From RUG708 sp050946535 (lineage in GTDB: Bacteria > Bacillota > Clostridia > Peptostreptococcales > Anaerovoracaceae): a DNA stretch of 64,000 nucleotides. This document shows positions 50,970 to 59,774 of this stretch, one piece after another (position 1 is the first letter of the stretch; each line of letters opens with the position of its first letter). The stretch lies in the NCBI GenBank assembly GCA_050946535.1, contig JBMNUZ010000010.1, forward strand, positions 1-64,000, written 5' to 3'. The notes under the pieces were generated by a model. It searched no databases. It worked only from the letters and a program-made list of their open reading frames with translations, and had not been told where the DNA came from. The translations under genes and the position numbers were made by a program.

Positions 50970-52085
50970 TCAGTCGAAATGTATTACTTTGCTTCGCGCT
51001 CCGATTCCGATAATTATTCCCAGAGCCATGAGGTTCGCGATTACGGACGTGCCTCCGTAGCTGATGAACGGAAGGGTGATTCCTGTTACAGGCATGATGC
51101 CCATTGTCATTCCTATGTTTTCAAACAGCTGGAAAAAGAACATCGAGCAGAGACCCGTAACGATGAGCATCCCGTATATATCACGTGCGTTGCGCGCGAT
51201 CCTGATGATTCTGTAGATGAACAGCGCGTAGAGTCCTATGACAGCGAGTCCGCCGACCAATCCGAGTTCCTCTCCTATAACCGAAAAGATGAAGTCGGAT
51301 TTGGCTACAGGAAGGTAATCCAGCGATTTCTGAGTACCCTGAAAGAGACCCTTGCCGGTAACTCCGCCTGAACCGATGGCTACCTTGGAGTTCCATACCT
51401 GGTAATTTCCCGGAAGAGTCTTGTCGCTCGGGTGCAGGAAAGCGTCGATACGTTCTTTCTGATGGCCCTGCATGAACAGGTATGCCACAGGCATGCACGC
51501 TACGACAGCGACTATGCATTTTGCGAACAGCTTTCCGTCGACTCCTGCCAGGAAGATCATCATTATCATCATGAAGCAGAGAACGAGCGCGTTGCCCAGA
51601 TCCTCTACACCGATGACTCCGATGATCGGCAGCGCCCAGAGTACCGACTTCAGCAGCCCTTTGAACCGGTTAAGCTCATCTTTATGCCTCTTGAGGTACG
51701 AAGCATACCACAGGGTAAAGGTGATCTTGACGAATTCACAAGGCTGAAGCGTCGTAAATCCGAGCGTTATCCATGCTCTGGAACCGTTCTGGCTTACGCC
51801 GAGCGGCGTATAGACGAGCAGCATGAAAACTATCGAAAAGACGTACAGGAATTTATATATTCCCTCGTACTGAGTGTAATCGATGGAAATCATGATCATC
51901 ATTAAAACATAGCCGATTACGTAGGCGAGGGTCTGAACGATGATGTCTCTGGTAATGTTGAACTGGTCTGTATAGGAAGTGCTGCCTACCATGACGATGC
52001 TGATTACTGCAAACACCAGGGGCAGGAACAGCAGCACCTTGTCTGAATTGCGGAGCGATTGTCTCAATCCGTATATAACTGACAC
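50970..52085 (-). CDS. rodA: Peptidoglycan glycosyltransferase RodA (SEDS family)
   Basis: 371 residues counted from GTG at 52085. About ten membrane helices; conserved SEDS segments are GSRAWITLGFTTLQPCEFVK, VEDLGNALVLC, YQVWNSKVAIGSGGVTGKGL, SDFIFSVIGEELG and LPFISYGGTSVIANL. It polymerises glycan strands with PBP2. The start is uncertain: the in-frame ATG at 52115 overlaps the -10 box and cannot be transcribed; the GTG is inside the AAGGGGGTG ribosome site; ATA at 52076 or TTG at 52067 are spaced better. It is transcribed opposite to the mre cluster. Confidence 0.92.
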   Translation of the reverse strand: MSVIYGLRQSLRNSDKVLLFLPLVFAVISIVMVGSTSYTDQFNITRDIIVQTLAYVIGYVLMMIMISIDYTQYEGIYKFLYVFSIVFMLLVYTPLGVSQNGSRAWITLGFTTLQPCEFVKITFTLWYASYLKRHKDELNRFKGLLKSVLWALPIIGVIGVEDLGNALVLCFMMIMMIFLAGVDGKLFAKCIVAVVACMPVAYLFMQGHQKERIDAFLHPSDKTLPGNYQVWNSKVAIGSGGVTGKGLFQGTQKSLDYLPVAKSDFIFSVIGEELGLVGGLAVIGLYALFIYRIIRIARNARDIYGMLIVTGLCSMFFFQLFENIGMTMGIMPVTGITLPFISYGGTSVIANLMALGIIIGIGARSKVIHFD

Positions 52086-52113
52086 CCCCTTTTCTTGACA
52101 AGCAAGTAGAATC

Positions 52114-52143
52114 ATTATAATATAAATAGGATATGTATATCAA
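52114..52143 (-). promoter_or_regulatory. rodA promoter
   Basis: Minus strand TTGATA (52143-52138), spacer 18, TATAAT (52119-52114). Transcription would begin near 52107, which rules out the ATG at 52115 as a start codon. Confidence 0.6.
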
Positions 52144-52303
52144 TATGAATAATTATTTTAAAGCTTAAATATATTGACGATTCAGAGTTTCGTTTTTGCT
52201 GATTCAACTATATAGCAACAGAAAATAATTGTACAGTTTGTTATACAATAAACTCCACGGTGGGAAGCCGGTCTTAAAACATAAACCAGGAGGTGGATTA
52301 CAA

Positions 52304-53884
52304 ATAAATACAGTCAAAGTACTGATACTTGGCGCGGCCGCGGCAGCTTTCGTCATCGGAATTCTGCTGGGCTATATCATTCGCAAATCGGTAAGCGAAA
52401 GGACGATCGGATCTGCTGAGCAGCGTGCTCAGAATATCGTTCTCGACGCTGAAAACCAGGCTGAGACTATAAAAAAAGAAATCACAATTGAAGCTAAAGA
52501 AGAAGCGCATAAAATGCGCACTGAAGCAGAAAGAGACGCCAGAGAGAGCAGAAACGAGGTAAACAAGCTCGAGAAACGTTTCCTGGCAAAAGAGGAATCC
52601 ATCGACCGGAAACTTGAAAACCTCGAAAAAAAGGAAGATTCTCTGACAAACAGAGAGCGTTCGCTTTCAAATAAACAGAAAGAGTTCGATTCATATATGG
52701 CAGAGAAGAAAAAAGAGATGGACAGCTTCATAGACAAGCAGACAGCCGAACTCGAAAGAATTTCGGGCCTCACAAGCGAAGAGGCACGCGAAATCCTCCT
52801 GTCGAACGTCGAAAAGGAAGTCCGTCACGATGCTTCTTTAATGATCAAGGACATCGAGTCGAAGGCCAAGGAGGAGGCTGACAAAAAGGCGAAGGAGATC
52901 GTCGTCGGCGCTATCCAGAGATGTGCCGCCGATCAGGTCGCCGAGTCTACTGTTTCAGTGGTAAATCTTCCTAACGATGATATGAAGGGACGCATCATCG
53001 GACGCGAGGGCAGAAACATCCGCGCGATCGAGACAGCGACGGGAGTAGATCTCATCATCGACGACACTCCTGAAGCAGTCATCCTTTCTTGCTTTGATCC
53101 TGTCAGAAGGGAAATCGCAAGAATCACTCTTGAAAAACTCATCATCGACGGCCGCATTCATCCGGCACGTATCGAAGAAACCGTTGCAAAGGCGGAGCGT
53201 GAGGTCAACAACTCAATAAAGGAAGCAGGCGAGCAGGCAACGTTTGATGTCGGCATCCACAATCTGCATCCGGAGCTCGTAAGACTGCTCGGACGTCTGA
53301 AATACAGAACCAGCTACGGCCAGAACGTGCTTCAGCATTCGGTTGAAGTCGCCCAGCTGGCGGGTCTTATGGCGTCGGAGCTCGGTCTTGACAACAAACT
53401 TGCCAAAAGAGCTGGTCTTCTTCATGATATCGGTAAATCGGTCGATCATGAAGTCGAAGGAACTCATGTCGATATAGGCATTGAACTTCTCAGAAAATAC
53501 AAAGAGCCGGAGGCTGTTATCGATGCAATGGCAGCACATCACGGCGACTACGAGGCGAAGAGCCCCGAGGCTGTACTTATTGCAGCCGCTGACGCTCTGT
53601 CGGCCGCGAGACCGGGAGCACGCCGCGAGACTCTTGAAAACTACATCCAGAGGCTTCAGAAGCTTGAGGAAATTGCGAACACGACGCCTGGCGTAGAGAA
53701 ATCATACGCTATACAGGCAGGCCGTGAAATAAGAGTTATTGCCAAACCTGATGAGAAATCAGACAACGAGATTCCGCTTCTCGCTAGAGAGATCAGCAAG
53801 AAGATCGAAAGCGAGCTGCAGTATCCTGGTCAGATCAAGGTAAACGTTATCAGGGAAACTCGCGCAGTAGATTATGCCAAGTAA
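52304..53884 (+). CDS. rny: Ribonuclease Y
   Basis: About 526 residues. Membrane-anchored endoribonuclease that starts mRNA turnover. N-terminal helix (KVLILGAAAAAFVIGILLGY), long coiled coil (about 30-190), KH domain (GRIIGREGRNIRAIE), and HD domain with LLHDIGKSVDHE. The start is chosen at ATA 52304 because AGGAGGTG ends eight bases before it and no ATG, GTG or TTG lies at a proper distance; the only upstream in-frame canonical start is a TTG at 52229 without a ribosome site. The family usually begins exactly here. Confidence 0.93.
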   Translation: MNTVKVLILGAAAAAFVIGILLGYIIRKSVSERTIGSAEQRAQNIVLDAENQAETIKKEITIEAKEEAHKMRTEAERDARESRNEVNKLEKRFLAKEESIDRKLENLEKKEDSLTNRERSLSNKQKEFDSYMAEKKKEMDSFIDKQTAELERISGLTSEEAREILLSNVEKEVRHDASLMIKDIESKAKEEADKKAKEIVVGAIQRCAADQVAESTVSVVNLPNDDMKGRIIGREGRNIRAIETATGVDLIIDDTPEAVILSCFDPVRREIARITLEKLIIDGRIHPARIEETVAKAEREVNNSIKEAGEQATFDVGIHNLHPELVRLLGRLKYRTSYGQNVLQHSVEVAQLAGLMASELGLDNKLAKRAGLLHDIGKSVDHEVEGTHVDIGIELLRKYKEPEAVIDAMAAHHGDYEAKSPEAVLIAAADALSAARPGARRETLENYIQRLQKLEEIANTTPGVEKSYAIQAGREIRVIAKPDEKSDNEIPLLAREISKKIESELQYPGQIKVNVIRETRAVDYAK

Positions 53885-53900
53885 TATTTAAAAGATCCAT

Positions 53901-53929
53901 AGGCTGTCTCCTTTGAGGCGGCCTTTTTT
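53901..53929 (+). terminator. Terminator of RNase Y gene
   Basis: AGGCTGTCTC pairs with GAGGCGGCCT (GU pairs, no mismatch) around CTTT, followed by TTTTTT. It ends just before the next gene. Confidence 0.85.
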
Positions 53930-53961
53930 ATATGAAAAAAGACAAGGAGAATTTAAGACGT

Positions 53962-55152
53962 ATGTTTGTATATCTCGACAACAGCTCGACGACGAAGCAG
54001 TCGCACGAGGTTACTGAGATCATGAGCAGGACGGCCGAAGATACGTTCGGGAATCCATCTTCACTTCACAGACTGGGCGTAGAAGCCGAAAAAGTGCTGA
54101 AAACGGCGAGAAAAGAGACGGCTTCAGTTATCGGAGCGGATCCGAATGAGATATATTTCACGTCCGGCGGCACAGAATCCGATAACACCGCTGTTTTCGG
54201 AGCTGCCGGAGCGATGAAAAGAGAAGGAAACAGAATAATAACGCAGGTGACGGAGCATCCTGCCGTGCTCGAGTGCATGTCAGAGCTCGAGAGGCGGGGC
54301 ATGGAAGTAGTCAGGATACCTGTGAAAAGCGACGGAATCATAGATATGAATGCGTTTGAAAACGCACTGAATGATGATACAATTCTCGTATCGGTCATGC
54401 ACGTCAACAACGAGACGGGAGCGGTGCAGCCGGTAAAGGAAATAGGCGAGCTCACAAAGAAGCAGGGGAAGGCTCTTTTTCACTGCGATGCCGTGCAGAG
54501 CTTCGGAAAACTGCCTGTAGACGTCAGGACTGTGAAGTTCGACATGCTGTCGGTGAGCGGCCATAAGATCCACGGCCCGCGCGGCACTGGATTCCTCTAT
54601 GTGAGGCACGGAGTGAATGTACGTCCGTTCGTAAGAGGCGGCGGCCAGGAGCACGGATTCCGCTCAGGCACGGAGAACCTTCCGGGCATCGCAGGCTTTG
54701 CGCACGCCGCATGGTCCGCGGAGCGGTCGAGAGAGAAAAACCTTTCCCATGTCAGAGAGCTGAGCGAGAGGCTTATCGAGGGGATCAGGGCGGAAGTGCC
54801 GGACGTTCAGATAAACGGTCCGGAGCAGAACGGCGATCCCGGTACTGACAAATGGCTTCCGTATATAGTCAATATTTCTCTTAAAGACACGAGGGGCGAG
54901 GTAATGCTCCACATGCTCGAGCAGAAGGACATCTTCGTTTCTACCGGCTCGGCGTGTTCGTCGCATAAAAAAGGATTCAGCCACGTGCTGGAGTCGATGG
55001 GCGTAAACGGCAATATGGCGGAGGGCGCGCTCAGATTCAGCCTGTCCTGCGACAATACCGAAGAGGAAATCGATTACACGATCAAGGCGGTTGCGGAAGC
55101 TGCTGAAGAACACAGAAAAATGATGGCTCTTGCACGCAGAATGGGCCGTTAG
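53962..55152 (+). CDS. Cysteine desulfurase, second copy, paired with thiI
   Basis: 396 residues from the ATG at 53962, after AAGGAG; an ATG at 53932 directly behind the terminator is less likely. PLP enzyme of the NifS/IscS fold: VYLDNSSTTKQ at the start (most have NSATT), TSGGTESDNTAVFG, the PLP lysine in SVSGHKIHGPRG, and the catalytic Cys in STGSACSSHKKG. The thiI gene 19 bases downstream suggests it supplies sulfur for tRNA 4-thiouridine and perhaps thiamin. It is distinct from iscS at 17152. Confidence 0.94.
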   Translation: MFVYLDNSSTTKQSHEVTEIMSRTAEDTFGNPSSLHRLGVEAEKVLKTARKETASVIGADPNEIYFTSGGTESDNTAVFGAAGAMKREGNRIITQVTEHPAVLECMSELERRGMEVVRIPVKSDGIIDMNAFENALNDDTILVSVMHVNNETGAVQPVKEIGELTKKQGKALFHCDAVQSFGKLPVDVRTVKFDMLSVSGHKIHGPRGTGFLYVRHGVNVRPFVRGGGQEHGFRSGTENLPGIAGFAHAAWSAERSREKNLSHVRELSERLIEGIRAEVPDVQINGPEQNGDPGTDKWLPYIVNISLKDTRGEVMLHMLEQKDIFVSTGSACSSHKKGFSHVLESMGVNGNMAEGALRFSLSCDNTEEEIDYTIKAVAEAAEEHRKMMALARRMGR

Positions 55153-55171
55153 AGTGGTTTTGGTGAAATAC

Positions 55172-56374
55172 ATGGAACAGAGTGAGAAAAATACATATAT
55201 AGTGAGAACCGGGGAGGTTGCCCTGAAGGGCATGAACAAACCTTATTTCGAAAAGGTTCTTCTCGGAAGAATAAAAGACGCTCTCCACGATTACAAGGGA
55301 GTCGAAGCATACCGCAGGGAAGGCCTGATATTCGTGAAGACTCCCGCCGAATATCCTGAAGAGGAAATAGAGCATACGATACTCGGAGTTTTCGGTGTGG
55401 CATCTCTTTCAAGCGCGGTGGAGACCGAATCCGATCTGGAAAAAATAGGCGAGGCTGCTGCGGAATACATGAGAAAGCTCATACCTGCGAGAAATATAAA
55501 GACTTTCAAAGTCGAGGCGAAGCGCGCGGACAAGTCCTTTCCGGTGCAGTCGCCCGAGATCGCTTCGAGGGTCGGCGGCTATGTGTTAAAAGCTAACGAC
55601 GGCCTCATCAGGGTCGATGTGCACAACCCTGACTGCGTCCTTTACGTCAACGTAAGGCACGATCATTCATATATATTCGCTGACAAGATAAGAGGCTTCG
55701 GAGGTCTTCCGCTCGGGACGAACGGCAGAGGAATGATCCTGCTTTCCGGAGGAATCGACAGCCCTGTCGCAGCGTGGATGATGGCAAAAAGGGGCATGAT
55801 GATAGAAGCAGTTCACTTTCATTCGTATCCCTACACGAGCGAGCGCGCCAGGGAGAAGGTCTATGACCTCACTGGAATACTCGCCGGCTACTGTGGTATA
55901 ATCAAGGTACATTCGGTCAACCTGCTTTCAATACAGCAGGCAATAGGAGAAAACTGCCCGGAGGACGAGATGACGATCCTCTCGAGGCGTTTCATGATGA
56001 AGATCGCCGAGCGTGTCGCGAGGCAGAACAAATGCGATATGCTGATCACCGGCGAGAGCATAGGACAGGTCGCCAGCCAGACGGTACAGGGGCTGGTTGT
56101 CACGGACAACGCGGTTGAAATGCCCGTGATGCGTCCTCTGATAGCCATGGACAAAATCGATATCATAGATATTGCGAGAAAGATAGGAACTTACGAAACA
56201 TCGATCGAACCGTACGAAGACTGCTGCACGGTGTTCCTTCCGAAGCATCCTGTCACGAAACCAAGATTATCGAAGATCCTGGAGTCGGAATCGAAGCTGG
56301 ACGTCGATGCGCTTATAGAAGAAGCGATGAAGACGATGGAGACAGTTTCGATAGGTCCTGACAGAATCAGATGA
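55172..56374 (+). CDS. thiI: tRNA 4-thiouridine synthase ThiI (no rhodanese domain)
   Basis: 400 residues from ATG at 55172 (GTG at 55163 possible). N-terminal ferredoxin-like/THUMP region begins TYIVRTGEVALKGMNKPYFE; the PP-loop ATPase motif LLSGGIDSPVAAWMMAKRG is near residues 190-208, and a later CCTVFLPKHP follows. The C-terminal rhodanese domain of E. coli ThiI is absent, as in most Gram-positive bacteria, where the partner desulfurase hands over sulfur directly. That partner is the gene just upstream. Confidence 0.94.
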   Translation: MEQSEKNTYIVRTGEVALKGMNKPYFEKVLLGRIKDALHDYKGVEAYRREGLIFVKTPAEYPEEEIEHTILGVFGVASLSSAVETESDLEKIGEAAAEYMRKLIPARNIKTFKVEAKRADKSFPVQSPEIASRVGGYVLKANDGLIRVDVHNPDCVLYVNVRHDHSYIFADKIRGFGGLPLGTNGRGMILLSGGIDSPVAAWMMAKRGMMIEAVHFHSYPYTSERAREKVYDLTGILAGYCGIIKVHSVNLLSIQQAIGENCPEDEMTILSRRFMMKIAERVARQNKCDMLITGESIGQVASQTVQGLVVTDNAVEMPVMRPLIAMDKIDIIDIARKIGTYETSIEPYEDCCTVFLPKHPVTKPRLSKILESESKLDVDALIEEAMKTMETVSIGPDRIR

Positions 56375-56432
56375 ACATATATGCCGCATGATAAGCGGCG
56401 CGGAAACTTTAATAGAAAGGAGATTTTGCAAG

Positions 56433-57431
56433 ATGAGTTTATTTGACCCCTGTGTAATCGGCGGTATAGAATCCCGCAATCACTTTGTACGTTCGGCTAC
56501 ATGGAGGGGAAGTGCCGACGATCTGGGTCATCCTACCGAAAAGACGAAGAAAATTCTCTGCGATCTGGCGGACGGCGGCGTCGGAGTCGTGATCACCTCG
56601 TTCGCTTCCGTAGACAACTACGAGAAGGCACTTCACAACATGCTCGGAATATATGACGACAGCTTCATTCCTGAGTACAAAGAGATCGTCGACGCCGTTC
56701 ACGCGCTCGGAGCGAAGATAGTCATGCAGATCGCTCACGGCTCGTCGCAGTCTCAGGAGGATTTTAAAACTGCCGACGTACTCGGCCCGTCGCCTGTAAG
56801 AGACCTCAAATCCGGAGTCATTCCACGTGAGATGCAGTACGACGACATAGCTGCCGTCGTAAAGCTTTTCGTCGCTGCCGCTGTAAGAGCGAAGAAAGCA
56901 GGCTTCGACGGAGTACAGCTCCACTGCGCCCACGGTTATCTTCTTTCGAAATTCATTTCACCTTACTACAACAGACGTCTCGACGAATTCGGCGGCACGA
57001 TGAAGAACCAGGTCCGCATCATCGAGGCTATACTCATGAGTATCAAAGCTCTGCTCGGAGACGATTATCCTGTATGGATCAAGATGAACTCGGTCGATGA
57101 GCTTCCGAAAGGCCGCGAGAACGGGCTTACTGTAAAACAGTTCGTAGAAATGGGCAAGATACTCGCGAAGAAGGGCATAGACTGTTTCGAGGTGAGCGGA
57201 CTCGGATGGGACAGCCACGACCAGAAGACCGAGAGAGCGTACTATCTGGAAGGAGCGAGAGCGCTCGCTTTCGAAATCGACAAGAGCGTCATACTTACAG
57301 GCGGCCTGCGCGAATACGATATGATCGATAAGATCGACAAGACGCAGGGAGTTCATTATTTCGGCTTCTCGAGACCGCTGATAAAGGATCCTTCATTTAT
57401 AAAGAAATTACAGGCGGAAGCCGGAAAATAG
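56433..57431 (+). CDS. Old yellow enzyme family NADH:flavin oxidoreductase
   Basis: 332 residues from the ATG at 56433 with AGAAAGGAG upstream. FMN-binding TIM barrel of the OYE family without the C-terminal Fe-S and NAD domains of the long forms. Visible: RNHFVRSATWRG at the start, MQIAHGSSQ, the active-site loop QLHCAHGYLLSKFISPYYNRRLDEFGG, and a C-terminal YFGFSRPLIKDP for phosphate binding. It would reduce an activated C=C bond or similar acceptor using an unseen electron donor. Substrate unknown. It follows thiI but may have its own transcript. Confidence 0.9.
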   Translation: MSLFDPCVIGGIESRNHFVRSATWRGSADDLGHPTEKTKKILCDLADGGVGVVITSFASVDNYEKALHNMLGIYDDSFIPEYKEIVDAVHALGAKIVMQIAHGSSQSQEDFKTADVLGPSPVRDLKSGVIPREMQYDDIAAVVKLFVAAAVRAKKAGFDGVQLHCAHGYLLSKFISPYYNRRLDEFGGTMKNQVRIIEAILMSIKALLGDDYPVWIKMNSVDELPKGRENGLTVKQFVEMGKILAKKGIDCFEVSGLGWDSHDQKTERAYYLEGARALAFEIDKSVILTGGLREYDMIDKIDKTQGVHYFGFSRPLIKDPSFIKKLQAEAGK

Positions 57432-57532
57432 TTTTGGCGCCGGGCGCTGCCGCGGTTTTTTCGAATCGGACGCCTTACCTCGTGATCAGCTGCAATATCC
57501 GCAGAAAAAATGTAATATCGTTAAAAAAAGGT

Positions 57533-57560
57533 TTTACAAAGATCTTATCTGTGATATAAT
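57533..57560 (+). promoter_or_regulatory. rpmB promoter
   Basis: TTTACA at 57533-57538, spacer 16, TATAAT at 57555-57560, with the extended-10 TGA just before it. It drives L28 with a ~90-base leader containing a small ACGGGA/TCCCGT hairpin (57608-57633) just above the ribosome site. Confidence 0.65.
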
Positions 57561-57657
57561 GACTGCTGTTAATGATAAAAAACAAGAAACGTTGCCGACT
57601 TTGAAAAACGGGACGTTTTGGAATAAATCCCGTCAGGGTGCAAAGGAGGTGTTTCGA

Positions 57658-57849
57658 TTGTCAAGAAAGTGTGAAATCTGCGGAAAAGGTCAGACTTCCG
57701 GAAACATGGTCAGCCATTCCAACATCCACAACAAGAGAAAGTGGAACGCAAATATTCAGAGTGTCAGAGTCAATGACAATGGTACAGTAAGGAGGATGAA
57801 TGTCTGCACTCGCTGCATCAAGTCAGGTAAAGTGACGAGAGCTCTTTAA
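57658..57849 (+). CDS. rpmB: 50S ribosomal protein L28
   Basis: 63 residues from TTG at 57658, seven bases after AAGGAGGTG. The in-frame ATG at 57559 overlaps the promoter -10 box and cannot be the start. SRKCEICGKGQTSGNMVSHSN and CTRCIKSGKV are the L28 zinc-type (CxxC...CxxC) form. It is a structural protein of the large subunit. A strong terminator follows directly. Confidence 0.95.
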   Translation: MSRKCEICGKGQTSGNMVSHSNIHNKRKWNANIQSVRVNDNGTVRRMNVCTRCIKSGKVTRAL

Positions 57850-57864
57850 GTCCGGAAAATCTGA

Positions 57865-57901
57865 GACGCCAGGCATTATATATGTCGGGCGTCTTTTTTT
57901 T
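57865..57901 (+). terminator. Terminator of rpmB
   Basis: GACGCC pairs with GGCGTC, extended by inner G-C pairs, followed by TTTTTTTT. Confidence 0.85.
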
Positions 57902-57929
57902 AACTCAGAACGGCTTAACTCAGAACGGC
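57900..57929. repeat. 15-bp direct repeat after rpmB terminator
   Basis: TTAACTCAGAACGGC occurs twice head to tail, followed by a short GGCCGGACGGCC inverted sequence. Confidence 0.85.
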
Positions 57930-57958
57930 CGGACGGCCGCAACGGAGATTCAAATACC

Positions 57959-58696
57959 ATGACAAAAAATCTATCGAAGATCAAGGGAACACTGCACGGC
58001 TGGAACAGCCAGTCCGCAAAATGGTACGACGATGCGTCAGCATATACGGGATATCATGACAAGCTTTCCAGATATATATTAAGATACATAAAACCGGAAT
58101 ACACGTGCTTTGAAATAGCGTGCGGAACGGGAAATCTCGCGCGCGTGCTCGCGCCTCACTGCTCCGGATACACGGCCGCAGACGTCGACGAGAACGCGAT
58201 CAGCTTCTTCAGAGAAAAACTTGCCGGTGAAGGCGGACCCGATATAAAAGTCATCTGCAGCGACTGGAAGAAAGCTCTCGGCGAAGACCAGTACGACGTG
58301 ATAATCGAGAGCTACTTCGGAGTCAAGACAGCCGACTGGGATCTGCTTCAGAACGCTGCCAGGCACATGTTCATCGCTGTCGTGCCTAGAGACAGGAGCA
58401 TGGCCGAGGGAGAAGGCATAAGCAAACGCCACAACGAGAGGCTGGAATCTTTCGATCAGATGGAGAGATTTTTCACAGAGCGCGGCATGGTTTTCGAAGC
58501 CTTTCCGCTCGACATAGAGTTCGGACAGCCGTTTTCAAATATCGAAGAGGCACGTGATTATGTCAGATATTATTACAAGCTGGACGAAGACGATATAGAG
58601 AGATTCATCGAAATGAAGCTCACGAGACAAGATGACGGCATGCTGTATTTCCCAAAGACGAAGAAAATAGTGATGATTGCCGTCCATACAGATTGA
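57959..58696 (+). CDS. Class I SAM-dependent methyltransferase
   Basis: 245 residues. The SAM-binding motif I FEIACGTGNLARVL lies near 50-63, with TAADVDENAISFF (motif II acid) and the post-motif IIESYFGVKTADWDLL. The C-terminal third has many acidic and aromatic residues. No substrate is suggested by sequence or neighbours. GGAG lies about 12 bases upstream. It stands between rpmB and phoH with its own terminator. Confidence 0.82.
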   Translation: MTKNLSKIKGTLHGWNSQSAKWYDDASAYTGYHDKLSRYILRYIKPEYTCFEIACGTGNLARVLAPHCSGYTAADVDENAISFFREKLAGEGGPDIKVICSDWKKALGEDQYDVIIESYFGVKTADWDLLQNAARHMFIAVVPRDRSMAEGEGISKRHNERLESFDQMERFFTERGMVFEAFPLDIEFGQPFSNIEEARDYVRYYYKLDEDDIERFIEMKLTRQDDGMLYFPKTKKIVMIAVHTD

Positions 58697-58710
58697 TGCA
58701 GGAAAATAAG

Positions 58711-58735
58711 GCTGTGCCGTACGGTACAGCTTTTT
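58711..58735 (+). terminator. Terminator of the methyltransferase gene
   Basis: GCTGTGCCG and CGGTACAGC form a hairpin (one GU) followed by TTTTT. Confidence 0.8.
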
Positions 58736-58805
58736 CTTTTACTGTAAATAATAATGTAATATAATATTCTACGTAAAGGTATATCTGATCAAAAGGAGAT
58801 TAATA

Positions 58806-59771
58806 TTGCAGAATAACGATTCAGCTTTAAACACGAAAAGAATCGAAATTATCGATGCAGCCGTTCTGTCTGATATTTTCGGGGAAAATGACAGCAATAT
58901 AGAGCTGCTCAAACAGAAATTCAACGTAAATCTAGTGCTCCGGGGCGACGATATCGTCGTAAGCGGAGCCGATGCTGATCTCGCCGAAAGCGCTCTCAGG
59001 GACATGGCGTGGCTCGTAGAGCGGGGAGACACTCTGGACGAAGTAAGGACGGAGGAGATCATAGATCTCAATTCCTCGGGACGCACGCTCAGAAAATCGG
59101 GAGTCAGAAACGAGATCATTTGTTTCTCGAACAAGGGCAAGCCGATCAGGCCGAAGACGAGGACACAGGCTGATTATGTCGCATCTATAGCAGACAACGA
59201 CGTCTCGTTCGGAATAGGGCCTGCCGGCACAGGAAAGACTTATCTCTCCGTCGCCATGGCGGTCAAGGCCTTCAAGGACAGAGACGTCGAAAAGATCGTG
59301 CTCACGAGACCTGCCGTCGAAGCCGGCGAAAGTCTGGGATTCCTGCCAGGCGATATGGAGGAGAAGGTAAATCCTTATCTCAGGCCTCTTTACGACGCTC
59401 TCTACGACATCTTCGGAAGAGATACGGTCACAAGGCTCAGGGACCGCGAGACGATCGAGATAATTCCTCTGGCATATATGAGAGGCCGTACTCTCGACAA
59501 TTCTTTCATCATTCTCGATGAAGCGCAGAACACCACCAAAGAACAGATGAAAATGTTCCTGACGAGACTCGGATTCGGCTCGAAAGCAGTCATTACGGGA
59601 GACATCACTCAGATAGACCTGCCGAGAAAGCATATGTCGGGTCTCGTGGACGCAAAGAACGTCCTGCTCGATGTGGAAGGCATAGGCTTTACATTTTTCG
59701 ACGACAGAGATGTCGTCAGACACCCTCTTGTGCGGAAGATAATCAGTGCATATGAAAATGCCGGAGAGTAG
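58806..59771 (+). CDS. PhoH-like ATPase
   Basis: 321 residues from TTG at 58806, after AAAGGAG. P-loop protein with GIGPAGTGKTYLSVAMAVKA near 136-155 and FIILDEAQNTTKEQMKMFLTRLG near 233-255. It belongs to the cytosolic PhoH/PhoL type that normally lies directly before ybeY and is thought to act in RNA metabolism with it. Here ybeY follows after three bases. TATAAT upstream (near 58760) suggests an own promoter. Confidence 0.94.
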   Translation: MQNNDSALNTKRIEIIDAAVLSDIFGENDSNIELLKQKFNVNLVLRGDDIVVSGADADLAESALRDMAWLVERGDTLDEVRTEEIIDLNSSGRTLRKSGVRNEIICFSNKGKPIRPKTRTQADYVASIADNDVSFGIGPAGTGKTYLSVAMAVKAFKDRDVEKIVLTRPAVEAGESLGFLPGDMEEKVNPYLRPLYDALYDIFGRDTVTRLRDRETIEIIPLAYMRGRTLDNSFIILDEAQNTTKEQMKMFLTRLGFGSKAVITGDITQIDLPRKHMSGLVDAKNVLLDVEGIGFTFFDDRDVVRHPLVRKIISAYENAGE

Positions 59772-59774
59772 CGG

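Noticed and set aside
57559..57657. N-terminal extension of ribosomal protein L28
   Set aside because: The ATG overlaps the promoter -10 box; the TTG at 57658 has AAGGAGGTG and gives the normal L28 length.
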